A stretch of DNA of 41,734 nt. Source: Sulfurimonas sp. GTDB lineage: Bacteria > Campylobacterota > Campylobacteria > Campylobacterales > Sulfurimonadaceae. Below, piece by piece: positions 14,440-23,410 of this stretch (its first letter is position 1; every line of letters begins with the position of its first letter). A program made the translations under genes and the position numbers. The stretch covers positions 1 to 41,734 of the forward strand of contig JAKISR010000016.1 of the NCBI GenBank assembly GCA_021648465.1. The letters are read 5' to 3'. The notes beneath the pieces were generated by a model, which ran no database searches, was not told the DNA's origin, and saw only the letters and a list, made by a program, of their open reading frames with translations.

Positions 14440-15695
14440 GCTGTATCTTCATCTTTTATCTTTTGTGGTCTAGCATGAGAAACATTTGTTGTTATACTAT
14501 AAGTATCTCTACCACCATCTTTTGATTTATAAAGCATTTCATCAGCTCTAGTGATAAGAACTTCTTCATCAAGAGCTTCATCTGCTATACAACAAGCTAC
14601 ACCAACAGAAATAGTTAAAAATTTATTGACTTTAGAGTTTTCATGTTTTATCTCACGCCCTCTAACTGCATCACAAATATTACGAGCTATTGTAGCACTA
14701 TTTGACTCTGAGGTCTCTGCAAGTAATACTCCAAATTCTTCACCACCAAGTCTAAATATAAAATCGCCAGGACGCTTTAGTGTGTCATTTAGAACTTTAG
14801 CAACACTCTTAAGTGCAAAATCACCTTCAATATGTCCATAGGTATCATTATACTGTTTAAAGTAGTCTATATCTAACATCATAAAAGTGATATAACTATG
14901 TGTCCTTCTTGCTCTTTTTAACTCTCTATCATAGATTAAATTAAAATATCTTCTATTATATAATCCTGTTAAGGAGTCCGTATATGAAACATTTTCAAGT
15001 TTTTTATTAGCTCTTTTTAATTTTTTAGTAGTAATTTCTAAAGCAGTTTGATCCCTCTGAATACTTTTAAATACTTGATATGAAATTACTAAAACTCCAA
15101 AAATAATCATAAGTAAAATTAGACCAACTTCTTTCATAATAGAATCATAAACTTTTAAAAAGTTTTTACGTTCATACTTAGCAATTGTCACTTCATAGCT
15201 TATTAGTTTGTTTATTATCTTATGTATATGAGTAATTTTATTTTCTAGATTTGTAATTGATACATATCTCATATCATTACCACTCTCCATAGAACTTATG
15301 ATTTTAATAAAATAATTATTTGTAGTTTTTATCTCTTGTGAAGTGTATTCTATGTATTGAAGTTCATCGTCTCTTTTAAAATGTGATTCATATCTTTTCC
15401 ACTCATTATTTATGGCTGCAATAGCTGTATTAATTTGTAGTTTAACTTCATTATTAGAAATTTCAGAATTTTTGGCTTTATGGATAACACTACTTAAATC
15501 ACCATTATATATTTGTAACATAGCATTTAATTCTATGACAGGAATAAGTGAGCCAAAATAAAGAGAGTCTAGATTTTTTTTCATTGAATTTAAATTAATT
15601 GCACCAATAAACCCAATAATTACAAGACCTATGGTAATAATAATAAAAATAAATAGAAGTTTGCTTCTTAGTTTTAAAGCTTCAATAAACTGCAT
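14436..15695 (-). CDS. Membrane diguanylate cyclase (GGDEF) with periplasmic sensor domain
   Basis: A 419-residue protein with TM1 at about 12-33, a helical periplasmic domain (34-189) resembling four-helix-bundle chemoreceptor sensors, TM2 at about 190-209, a short coiled linker (211-236) and a GGDEF domain (237-405). The active site is G-G-E-E-F at 317-321. The inhibitory RxxD site is present at 308-311, five residues upstream, so product inhibition by c-di-GMP is expected. It makes c-di-GMP from two GTP at the inner membrane in response to an unknown ligand. It is divergent from the Crp/Fnr gene, so both share the 128-base intergenic region. Confidence 0.93.
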   Translation of the reverse strand: MQFIEALKLRSKLLFIFIIITIGLVIIGFIGAINLNSMKKNLDSLYFGSLIPVIELNAMLQIYNGDLSSVIHKAKNSEISNNEVKLQINTAIAAINNEWKRYESHFKRDDELQYIEYTSQEIKTTNNYFIKIISSMESGNDMRYVSITNLENKITHIHKIINKLISYEVTIAKYERKNFLKVYDSIMKEVGLILLMIIFGVLVISYQVFKSIQRDQTALEITTKKLKRANKKLENVSYTDSLTGLYNRRYFNLIYDRELKRARRTHSYITFMMLDIDYFKQYNDTYGHIEGDFALKSVAKVLNDTLKRPGDFIFRLGGEEFGVLLAETSESNSATIARNICDAVRGREIKHENSKVNKFLTISVGVACCIADEALDEEVLITRADEMLYKSKDGGRDTYSITTNVSHARPQKIKDEDTA

Positions 15696-15822
15696 ACAAC
15701 CTCCAAAATTTATTTAGTTAACCCAAATAAATAGCAAATATCATTCCAAATTAATTTTAAAATTTAAAGTTAATTTATGCTAAGATGCACACAATTTAAA
15801 GCTAAAGTAGTGCGAAAGTGAT

Positions 15823-16485
15823 ATGAATAACAAACTAGAATACATAAAACAATTATCATTTTTTAATTCACTTACAGATGAACAATTAAGTGTGGTTAAA
15901 AGCATATCAAATATTATTGAGTATCCAAATGGCTCCATTCTTTATTATGAAAATGACTCATATAATAAAATTTTTTTTTTAATTTCAGGACTATTAAAAG
16001 TATATAAAATTGATAAATTTGAAAATGAAATATTTCTTTATCATATACACAAAAATTCTCTTATTTCAGAATTAACTACTTTAGATAATGATTCCATATC
16101 TTGCTTTTCAAATGCAGAATTTATGGAAGATAGCATTATTTTAGAAGTAAACTTTACAGAACTTAAATCTAAATTTTTACATAAAAACATTCTAAATAAT
16201 GAATTTATAAATGAAATACTTTTAAAAACTCAACAACTTCATTGTGTTGTCAATAGAGAACTTGTTTTTGATGCTACTGCTAAAGTTGCATTTATGTTAA
16301 GTTCTGATTTAGAGATGTTTAATAAACTAAAAAGACATGAAGTCTCTTTTATGTTGCATATTCAACCTGAAACTCTCTCACGTGTATTAAAAAAATTAAA
16401 AAGAAGTTCTATTATTCAAGTTGATAGTTCTGAGATTTTTATTTGTGACAAAATAGCATTACAAAATATTTATAGAGGCGAATAA
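15823..16485 (+). CDS. Crp/Fnr-family transcription regulator next to the nap operon
   Basis: A 220-residue regulator: a cyclic-nucleotide-binding-type beta barrel (about 10-125), a dimer helix (127-150) and a winged helix (155-218) with the recognition segment H-I-Q-P-E-T-L-S-R-V-L-K-K-L. The N-terminal region lacks the cysteine cluster of FNR, so it is not an iron-sulphur oxygen sensor; haem- or ligand-based NO/nitrite sensing as in Dnr or NssR is possible but not visible. It is followed 2 bases later by a nitrate-sensor-like membrane protein and then napA, which has an FNR-type box. It probably controls nap. Confidence 0.88.
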   Translation: MNNKLEYIKQLSFFNSLTDEQLSVVKSISNIIEYPNGSILYYENDSYNKIFFLISGLLKVYKIDKFENEIFLYHIHKNSLISELTTLDNDSISCFSNAEFMEDSIILEVNFTELKSKFLHKNILNNEFINEILLKTQQLHCVVNRELVFDATAKVAFMLSSDLEMFNKLKRHEVSFMLHIQPETLSRVLKKLKRSSIIQVDSSEIFICDKIALQNIYRGE

Positions 16486-16487
16486 TT

Positions 16488-17495
16488 ATGAAAAAAATAA
16501 ATAAAATTAGTACAAAAATAAAACTGATTGTAGCACTTCTTGTATTCTTAATGGCTTGCATAATAAGTACAACTATATATTTAAATCAATATAATATAAA
16601 AGATGCTGCTGTAATAAATATTGCTGGAAAGCAAAGAATGCTAACTCAAAAAATTGCAAAAAATATTTTTTATCTTCATTATACATATAACAGCGATTTT
16701 TATGAATTAAATGCGGCAAGTGATGATTTTATAAAAGGATTAAATATTTTAAAACATGGTGATCATGATAAAAATATACCTCCTGTTTCAGTCAAAAAAA
16801 TATCAAATCAGTTAAATGAAATACAAAAATTATGGAATGCTTATTATGAAGACGTTCAAACTTTTAAATTATTATCACTCTCATACTCTGACAGAGAGGC
16901 AGGAGAAAATATTGTAAGATCTATATATAAAAATAATACAATTTTATTGGATAATGTGGATAAACTAGTAACAATGTATACAAACGACTCCGAAGATAAA
17001 ACCAAATTTATAAAATCATTTCAATACGTATCTTTGGCTATTCTTATTTTGATGTTTATTTATTCATTAATACAATTAAAATCTATTGAGTCACATGTTG
17101 AAATATTTTCAGATTATTCAAAATTACTCTTAGAAAATAAAGAAAAATCCAAATTTACTCCTATAAAACTTGGGGCAGAAAGTGAGAGTGAAATTATAGA
17201 AGTTGGTGATACAATAAATTGTTTTGTACAAAAAATAAATGCGGCCATGGATCACTCAAATGAAGCGCTTAAACAATCAGAATATGCTTCTTCAAAACTT
17301 GAAGAGCTAACAGATGAATTTGACACTATTATATGTGAATTAAAAGATAAATCACTAATTTCAAAGCACTTAAATAATAGTGAAGATATTGTAATTGAAT
17401 CGACTGAGGAACTAATTAACTCCACAAAAAAACTCTCAAATCTTAAAGAAGAATTAGAAAAACTAACAAAAAGTTGTCAAGGAATTAAATTATAG
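16488..17495 (+). CDS. NarX/PilJ-type membrane nitrate-sensor-like protein without kinase domain
   Basis: A 335-residue protein with TM1 at about 11-31, a periplasmic helical domain (32-178), TM2 at about 180-197 and a long charged, coiled-coil cytoplasmic tail (200-335). Right after TM1 stands I-N-I-A-G-K-Q-R-M-L-T-Q-K-I-A-K (43-58), the P-box that binds nitrate/nitrite in NarX/NarQ and marks the PilJ-type sensor family. Unlike NarX there is no histidine kinase, GGDEF or methyl-accepting signalling hairpin. It lies 2 bases after the Crp/Fnr gene and directly before nap, so it may relay nitrate presence to that regulator by contact. Function inferred from P-box and context. Confidence 0.75.
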   Translation: MKKINKISTKIKLIVALLVFLMACIISTTIYLNQYNIKDAAVINIAGKQRMLTQKIAKNIFYLHYTYNSDFYELNAASDDFIKGLNILKHGDHDKNIPPVSVKKISNQLNEIQKLWNAYYEDVQTFKLLSLSYSDREAGENIVRSIYKNNTILLDNVDKLVTMYTNDSEDKTKFIKSFQYVSLAILILMFIYSLIQLKSIESHVEIFSDYSKLLLENKEKSKFTPIKLGAESESEIIEVGDTINCFVQKINAAMDHSNEALKQSEYASSKLEELTDEFDTIICELKDKSLISKHLNNSEDIVIESTEELINSTKKLSNLKEELEKLTKSCQGIKL

Positions 17496-17562
17496 TTTTT
17501 AGTGCTACTATTATCTACATTTTCTATTAATAAAATCAAACTTAATAAACTAATCTAATCTT

Positions 17563-17576
17563 TTGACATAAGTCAA
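17563..17576 (+). promoter_or_regulatory. FNR/DNR-type binding box in front of napA
   Basis: A perfect palindrome TTGAC-ATAA-GTCAA, matching the core of the Crp/Fnr-family site (TTGAT-N4-ATCAA) with C/G at the inner position. Its centre lies roughly 44 bases before the start expected from the -10-like TATTAT at 17603-17608, consistent with class II activation. The AGGAGA ribosome site and ATG 17655 follow. Confidence 0.75.
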
Positions 17577-17654
17577 AGAGTTTAAACCTCTTAAAATGCT
17601 AATATTATCATTGTTAATGGACACCTTAACAAAAACTATTATATAGGAGAAAAT

Positions 17655-20477
17655 ATGTCACTTTCAAGAAGAAAATTTCTTAAAAGTTCAGCAGCGGTAT
17701 CAGCAGCAGCGGCTATTGGTATGAGCATACCAGCAGAACTAGAAGCAGCGGCAATTAGTGCTGAAAGCGACTGGAGATGGGACAAATCAGTTTGTCGTTT
17801 TTGTGGTACTGGTTGTGGTATTATGATGGCAACAAAAAATGGTAAAATTGTTGCAGTTAAAGGGGATCCGGCAGCCCCTGTAAATAGAGGTTTAAATTGT
17901 ATTAAAGGTTATTTTAATGCTAAAATTATGTATGGTGCAGATAGATTAACTCAACCTTTACTTAGAGTTGATGCTCAAGGTAATTTTGATAAAAAAGGCA
18001 ACTTTGCTCCAATTTCATGGGAAAGAGCTTTTGATGAGATGGAATTAAACATCAGAAAAGCACTTAAACATGCTGGACCTGAATCTGTTGCTATTTTTTC
18101 ATCTGGACAATACACAGTTCAAGAGGGTTATGCGGCTGTAAAAATGATGAAAGCTGGATTTAGGTCAAATGCAATCGACCCAAATGCTCGTCACTGTATG
18201 GCATCTGCTGTTGTTGGTTTTTATCAAACATTTGGTGTTGATGAGCCTTCTGGTTGTTATGATGATATTGAACTTACTGATACTATAGTAGCATGGGGAT
18301 CAAATATGTCAGAGATGCACCCTATTCTTTGGTCTAGAGTTACTGATAGAAAACTTTCAGACCCTGAGAGAGTAAAAGTTATATCTATTCAAACTTATAC
18401 TCATAGAACTTCAGATTTAGCTGATACTGAAATTATATTCTCACCAAATACAGACACTGCCCTTTGGAACTATATTGCAAGAGAAATTGTAATGAGAGAT
18501 GAAGAAGAGGGTACTATAGACTGGGATTTTGTTAAAAAACATATGATTTTTGCAGCAGGTCCTGTAAATATCGGTTATGGTATGAGAAGAGCAAATGAAA
18601 AATCTATTAAAGAAGGTAAGTACTCTGCATTAGAGATGGAGATAATCTCAAAAGAGATGAAAACAACTGTTTCTAAAAAAGAGGGACCTGCACTAAAACC
18701 TTTTGGCTATAAAACTGGTGATACAATGGAGCACACTAGTGGAACTCTTGGTCACTGGGAAATTTCATTTGAAGATTATAAAAAATCTTTAGAGCCATAT
18801 ACACTTGAGTACACTGCAAATATTGTAAAAGGTGACCCTAATGAAAACATTGAAGATTTTAAAGTAAAACTTCAAGAATTAGCTAACTTATACATTGAAA
18901 AAGGAAGAAAAGTAGTATCTTTTTGGACAATGGGTATGAATCAACATACACGCGGTACTTGGACAAACACACTTGCATATAATGTTCACTTTTTACTAAA
19001 TAAACAAGCTTATCCTGGTGATGGTGCATTTAGTTTAACTGGTCAACCATCTGCTTGTGGTACTGCTCGTGAAGTTGGTACATTTACACATAGATTACCA
19101 GCTGACATGATGGTAAAAAACCCTAAGCACAGAAAAATTGCTGAAAATAAATGGATGATTCCTGAAAAAACTTTAAATGGTGTTGGTAAACAACATCTTA
19201 TGGCTCTTCACAGAGGAATTGAAGATGGTTTAATCAAATTTGCATGGGTAAATGTTTGTAATCCTTACCAAAATACTGCATCTGCCACTCACTGGATTAA
19301 AGCAGCTCGTGAAATGGATAACTTTATTGTCACTTCTGATGGATACCCTGGTATTTCAGCTAAAGTGTCTGACCTTATCTTACCATCAGCAATGATGTAT
19401 GAAAAGTGGGGAGCTTATGGTAATGCTGAGCGTCGTACTCAACATTGGAGACAACAAGTTGTTCCTATTGGTGATGCGATGAGTGATACATGGCAATGGA
19501 TTGAGCTTTCTAAAAGATTTACAGTTAAAGATCTATGGGGTGAACAAAAACCATCAGGTCCAAGAAAAAAAGCATTACCAAGTGTAATTGAACAAGCAAA
19601 AGCAATGGGTTATAAAGAAAATACAACTATGTATGAAATTCTTTTTGCTAATAAAATTGCGAAATCATATAAACTTGACCAAAAAGATCCTATCCAAACT
19701 GGATATGACAATTCTGAAGCTTACGGTGATGCGCGAAACGTTATTGGTTCAGATGGTAAAGTATTTAAAGGATATGGTTTCTTTATTCAGAAATATCTTT
19801 GGGAAGAGTATGCTGCATTTACTCGTGGACATGGGCATGACCTTGCAGGATTTGATGTTTATCATAAAGTTCGTGGTCTTAAATGGCCTGTTGTTAATGG
19901 TAAAGAAACATCATGGAGATTTAATGCTAAGTATGACCCATATGCAGCAAAAGCTACTGCAAAAACTGGTAACTCGCATGCGTTCTATGGAACACTTGCA
20001 AAAGCACTACAAAGTGGTACTCTAACAGGTAAAGATAAATCTTCTAAGAAAAAATCACTTGCAAATAAAGCTAAAATCTTTGCTCGTCCATATATGGATC
20101 CTCCAGAAATGCCAGATTCAAACTATGATTTCTGGTTAAGTACAGGTCGTGTACTTGAGCACTGGCATTCAGGAACTATGACTATGCGTGTACCTGAACT
20201 ATTCCGTGCTGTTCCTGAAGCACTATGTTATATGCATCCAAATGATGCAAAGAAAAAAGAGCTTAAACAAGGTCAACTTGCGTGGATTGAATCTCGCCGT
20301 GGCAAAGTTAAAGCTAGAGTTGAAACTCGTGGCAGAAATAGACCTCCACAAGGTTTAGTATATGTTCCATGGTTCGACGAAAATGTATTTATCAATAAAG
20401 TTTGTTTAGATGCGACATGTCCAATGTCAAAACAAACAGACTTTAAAAAATGTGCTGTTAAAATTTATAAAGCATAA
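17655..20477 (+). CDS. napA: Periplasmic nitrate reductase catalytic subunit
   Basis: A 940-residue molybdoenzyme that reduces nitrate to nitrite in the periplasm. It starts with a Tat signal, S-R-R-K-F-L-K-S at 4-11 followed by an Ala-rich stretch. The [4Fe-4S] cysteines are Cys47, Cys50, Cys54 and Cys82. The molybdenum ligand is Cys181 in N-A-R-H-C-M-A-S, with bis-MGD binding through the rest. The C-terminal domain has W-H-S-G-T-M-T and P-N-D-A. Length is normal for the Campylobacterota form. It is the first gene of napAGHBF-D plus two more genes, preceded by an FNR-type box. No napC is present, so electrons come by NapGH to NapB. Confidence 0.98.
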   Translation: MSLSRRKFLKSSAAVSAAAAIGMSIPAELEAAAISAESDWRWDKSVCRFCGTGCGIMMATKNGKIVAVKGDPAAPVNRGLNCIKGYFNAKIMYGADRLTQPLLRVDAQGNFDKKGNFAPISWERAFDEMELNIRKALKHAGPESVAIFSSGQYTVQEGYAAVKMMKAGFRSNAIDPNARHCMASAVVGFYQTFGVDEPSGCYDDIELTDTIVAWGSNMSEMHPILWSRVTDRKLSDPERVKVISIQTYTHRTSDLADTEIIFSPNTDTALWNYIAREIVMRDEEEGTIDWDFVKKHMIFAAGPVNIGYGMRRANEKSIKEGKYSALEMEIISKEMKTTVSKKEGPALKPFGYKTGDTMEHTSGTLGHWEISFEDYKKSLEPYTLEYTANIVKGDPNENIEDFKVKLQELANLYIEKGRKVVSFWTMGMNQHTRGTWTNTLAYNVHFLLNKQAYPGDGAFSLTGQPSACGTAREVGTFTHRLPADMMVKNPKHRKIAENKWMIPEKTLNGVGKQHLMALHRGIEDGLIKFAWVNVCNPYQNTASATHWIKAAREMDNFIVTSDGYPGISAKVSDLILPSAMMYEKWGAYGNAERRTQHWRQQVVPIGDAMSDTWQWIELSKRFTVKDLWGEQKPSGPRKKALPSVIEQAKAMGYKENTTMYEILFANKIAKSYKLDQKDPIQTGYDNSEAYGDARNVIGSDGKVFKGYGFFIQKYLWEEYAAFTRGHGHDLAGFDVYHKVRGLKWPVVNGKETSWRFNAKYDPYAAKATAKTGNSHAFYGTLAKALQSGTLTGKDKSSKKKSLANKAKIFARPYMDPPEMPDSNYDFWLSTGRVLEHWHSGTMTMRVPELFRAVPEALCYMHPNDAKKKELKQGQLAWIESRRGKVKARVETRGRNRPPQGLVYVPWFDENVFINKVCLDATCPMSKQTDFKKCAVKIYKA

Positions 20478-20519
20478 TTGAAGTTATTGAAAAATAAGGA
20501 AAAATTTGCATCTTAAAAG

Positions 20520-21323
20520 ATGCTCAATAAAATGAAAAACAAAATAGTTAGCGACAGAAGAAAATTTATTCTTAATATGGCAAGAGGTGTTGGAATAGCG
20601 ACCCTGGGTGGCTTTGTATGGAGTGCATATATTGATGAAGCAACAGCTTCGCAACTTATTCTTCGACCGCCTGGTGCGATAAAAGAAGAAGATTTTTTGA
20701 AAACTTGTATTAAGTGTGGGCTTTGTGTTGAAGCCTGTCCATTTGATACATTGTTACTTGCTAAACCAGGTGATAATAAACCTCTAGGAACTCCATATTT
20801 TATTCCTAGAGATATTCCTTGTTATATGTGTCCAGATATCCCTTGTGTTCCAATATGTCCTACTGGAGCACTTGATGAATCTAGTGTTACAACAGATGGA
20901 GAACTTGATATAAATGTATCCGAAATGGGACTTGCAGTTATTGATGATGAGAGTTGTATAGCTTTTTGGGGAATTCAATGTGATGCTTGTTATAGAGCTT
21001 GTCCTCTTTTGGGTGAAGCGATAACAATTGAGTATAAGAAAAATATTAGAACCGGTAAACACGCTTTAATGACACCGATTGTTCACTCAGAAATCTGCAC
21101 TGGGTGTGGACTTTGTGAAAGAGCTTGTGTAACAGAAAAAGCAGCTATATTTGTACTTCCAAAGGAGGTTGCAATGGGTAGAGTAGGAAATTACTACATT
21201 AAAGGTTGGGATAAAAAGGATCATATGCGTTTAGAAAATGCTAGTGAAATCAAATCAACAACTGAAATAAGTAAAAAAAGTGCTATTGACTCTTTAAATA
21301 GTGGATTAGAAGATTTATACTAA
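20520..21323 (+). CDS. napG: NapG, ferredoxin-type protein of quinol oxidation (MauM/NapG family)
   Basis: A 267-residue Tat-exported iron-sulphur protein. The signal is S-D-R-R-K-F-I-L-N at about 11-19 followed by a hydrophobic stretch. Four [4Fe-4S] motifs follow: C-I-K-C-G-L-C-V-E-A-C-P, C-Y-M-C-P-D-I-P-C-V-P-I-C-P, C-I-A-F-W-G-I-Q-C-D-A-C-Y-R-A-C-P and C-T-G-C-G-L-C-E-R-A-C. With NapH it moves electrons from menaquinol to NapB. The start is uncertain: ATG 20520 or ATG 20532. AAGGA lies too far upstream (about 22 bases) for a normal ribosome site. Its stop adjoins the napH start. Confidence 0.95.
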   Translation: MLNKMKNKIVSDRRKFILNMARGVGIATLGGFVWSAYIDEATASQLILRPPGAIKEEDFLKTCIKCGLCVEACPFDTLLLAKPGDNKPLGTPYFIPRDIPCYMCPDIPCVPICPTGALDESSVTTDGELDINVSEMGLAVIDDESCIAFWGIQCDACYRACPLLGEAITIEYKKNIRTGKHALMTPIVHSEICTGCGLCERACVTEKAAIFVLPKEVAMGRVGNYYIKGWDKKDHMRLENASEIKSTTEISKKSAIDSLNSGLEDLY

Positions 21324-22151
21324 ATGATTACCATTTGGAATAATTACCGATACCTATTTTTTAGAAGATTTACTCAAATAGGTTTACTAATACTGTATTT
21401 TGGAGCAAATGCGTGGGGATGGACTATCCTTATGGGAAATCTTAGTTCATCAGTTTTTCTTAAAATTGTTCCTTTAAGTGATCCATATGCTGCATTACAG
21501 ATGCTAGCAGCAGGTGCTATTATGTCAGTGGATATACTTTTAGGTGTGTTTATTGTTGCTATGTTTTATTTACTAATTGGCGGTCGTGCCTTTTGTAGCT
21601 GGGTTTGTCCGGTAAATATAGTTACAGATGCAGCAGCACTATTAAGAAGAAAACTCGATATTGATTTAGTTTCAAAAAAACAGCCAGCTTCGCGAAATAT
21701 GCGATACTGGGTTCTAGTATTAAGTTTAGTTATATCATTTATAATGGGCATTACAGCCTTTGAATTTATTTCACCAATATCTATGCTTCATAGAGGTATT
21801 ATATTTGGTTTAGGTTTTGGATGGGCAGCGATGCTCATAATTTTTCTTTTTGACCTATTCGTTTTAAAAAACGGATGGTGTGGACATATATGTCCACTTG
21901 GTGGATTTTATTCACTAGTAGGTAAATTTAGTCTTATTAAAGTAAAACATACGGCAGAAAATTGTACTGCGTGTATGAGATGTAAAACGGTTTGTCCTGA
22001 GCATCAGGTATTATATATGATAGACAAAGAAAGCTTACCTGTACTTTCAGGTGAGTGCACAAACTGTGCTAGATGTATTGAAGTGTGTGATGATGATGCC
22101 CTTAGTTTTTCAATAAGAAAACTAATAAATAATAAAAAAACGGGAGAATAA
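21324..22151 (+). CDS. napH: NapH, membrane quinol-oxidising ferredoxin-type protein
   Basis: A 275-residue inner-membrane protein with four hydrophobic segments (about 14-34, 62-88, 128-147 and 164-184), two conserved C-x3-C-P motifs at the cytoplasmic side (F-C-S-W-V-C-P and C-G-H-I-C-P-L-G) and two [4Fe-4S] motifs near the C-terminus (C-T-A-C-M-R-C-K-T-V-C-P and C-T-N-C-A-R-C-I-E-V-C). In Campylobacterota NapGH replace the cytochrome NapC. The start directly follows the napG stop and napB follows after 1 base, so translation is coupled. Confidence 0.95.
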   Translation: MITIWNNYRYLFFRRFTQIGLLILYFGANAWGWTILMGNLSSSVFLKIVPLSDPYAALQMLAAGAIMSVDILLGVFIVAMFYLLIGGRAFCSWVCPVNIVTDAAALLRRKLDIDLVSKKQPASRNMRYWVLVLSLVISFIMGITAFEFISPISMLHRGIIFGLGFGWAAMLIIFLFDLFVLKNGWCGHICPLGGFYSLVGKFSLIKVKHTAENCTACMRCKTVCPEHQVLYMIDKESLPVLSGECTNCARCIEVCDDDALSFSIRKLINNKKTGE

Positions 22152-22152
22152 A

Positions 22153-22854
22153 ATGAAAGCAATGAGTAAGATAACGATTGGTTTAGTTGCTGCGGCACTA
22201 CTAATGGTTGGTTGTGTTGGTGGCGGTGTTAAATCATCATCAAAATCAGGAATATCAGAAATAGTAACTGAAGAATCTTTAGGTTTAAGAAAAACTGACT
22301 TATATTCTGAAAATACTACAACTGCTGTAAAAACAGAATATAATAAAGCACATGCTACTACTAGTATTAAATTTCAAAGAGCATTTCAAGATGCTCCGCC
22401 AATGATTCCACATGATACAATTGGAATGTTACCAATTAAAATAGATGATAATAGATGTATCAGTTGTCATATGCCAGAGATGGCTGGTGGTCTTGGTGCT
22501 ACACCATTACCAAGTTCACATTTTACAGATTTTAGACCTAAACATACCATTGTAAATGGTAAATTTAAAAAAGCTGTGGATAACTATAAAAATGAAGTAG
22601 CTATCAATAAAACTGATAAACTTCAAAATTCAAGATTTAACTGTTCTCAGTGTCATGTTCCACAATCTAAAAGTAACTTAATTGTTGAAAACAATTTTGA
22701 AGTTACTTTTACAAAAAAAGATGGTGATAGTAAATCAAGCTGGATGGGCTCATCTTTAACTTACGAGTTAGACACTATTAAAGGTGGTGATAACTTCGTA
22801 ACTGACACAGATATTGCAAATGCAAATTCTGCAGCTGGTAGTTTAGATCATTAA
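22153..22854 (+). CDS. napB: NapB, dihaem cytochrome c subunit
   Basis: A 233-residue periplasmic electron carrier to NapA with two haem-binding motifs, C-I-S-C-H (102-106) and C-S-Q-C-H (164-168), and histidines His87 and His123 as candidate axial ligands. Odd features: the signal reads L-L-M-V-G-C around Cys21, a possible lipobox, so the protein may be lipid-anchored; and it is longer than usual NapB, with a 50-residue tail ending N-A-N-S-A-A-G-S-L-D-H. The central part with C-H-M-P-E-M-A-G-G-L-G is typical. Its stop overlaps the napF start (TAATG). Confidence 0.92.
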   Translation: MKAMSKITIGLVAAALLMVGCVGGGVKSSSKSGISEIVTEESLGLRKTDLYSENTTTAVKTEYNKAHATTSIKFQRAFQDAPPMIPHDTIGMLPIKIDDNRCISCHMPEMAGGLGATPLPSSHFTDFRPKHTIVNGKFKKAVDNYKNEVAINKTDKLQNSRFNCSQCHVPQSKSNLIVENNFEVTFTKKDGDSKSSWMGSSLTYELDTIKGGDNFVTDTDIANANSAAGSLDH

Positions 22855-23354
22855 TGCAAAGAAGAGAGCTTTTTAGCTCTCTTGCTTCGTCTTTTCATAA
22901 AGAAAAAAAGCAAGAGACAATGCTGAGACCACCTTATTTTAGTGATGAATCTCTTTTTCATAATGAGTGTCATAAATGTGAAGCAAAATGTGCTACTGTT
23001 TGTGAAGAAGAAATTATTAAAATTGCAAATGATAAAACTCCATATTTAGATTTTTCAAAACATGGATGTACTTATTGTGACGAGTGTGCAAAAATATGTG
23101 AATTTGGAGTACTTACACTAGAGAATAAAAAATTCATTAATGCAATAATAAGTATAAATAAAAACAATTGTGTTAGTTGGCACCATACCATGTGTTTTTC
23201 ATGTAAAGACCCATGCTTAGATAGTGCTATAGATTTTGCTGCAATGTTTATGCCTGTAATTAATAATAAATGTACAGGATGCGGATTTTGTATCAGTAAA
23301 TGCCCTACAAATGCAATTGATATAAAAATAATAAATTCACTAAAATTGAGTTAA
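22854..23354 (+). CDS. napF: NapF, cytoplasmic ferredoxin-type maturation protein
   Basis: A 166-residue protein with no signal peptide and four cysteine clusters: C-H-K-C-E-A-K-C-A-T-V-C, C-T-Y-C-D-E-C-A-K-I-C, C-V-S-W-H-H-T-M-C-F-S-C-K-D-P-C and C-T-G-C-G-F-C-I-S-K-C-P. NapF proteins help to insert or adjust the NapA iron-sulphur centre before export. The basic N-terminus M-Q-R-R-E-L-F-S-S-L resembles a Tat-like relic but lacks the hydrophobic core. It overlaps napB by one base, giving coupled translation. The second cluster has E in place of P after the last cysteine, which is tolerated. Confidence 0.9.
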   Translation: MQRRELFSSLASSFHKEKKQETMLRPPYFSDESLFHNECHKCEAKCATVCEEEIIKIANDKTPYLDFSKHGCTYCDECAKICEFGVLTLENKKFINAIISINKNNCVSWHHTMCFSCKDPCLDSAIDFAAMFMPVINNKCTGCGFCISKCPTNAIDIKIINSLKLS

Positions 23355-23410
23355 TAATACAATAAAATATTAATTTATCTAGTGTAAAATAAAAGAAGAA
23401 AAGGAAGAAA

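Noticed and set aside
19588..20025. 145-codon frame inside napA in another frame
   Set aside because: Fully within a well-supported napA; composition (Met/Leu/Lys) fits an out-of-frame reading.
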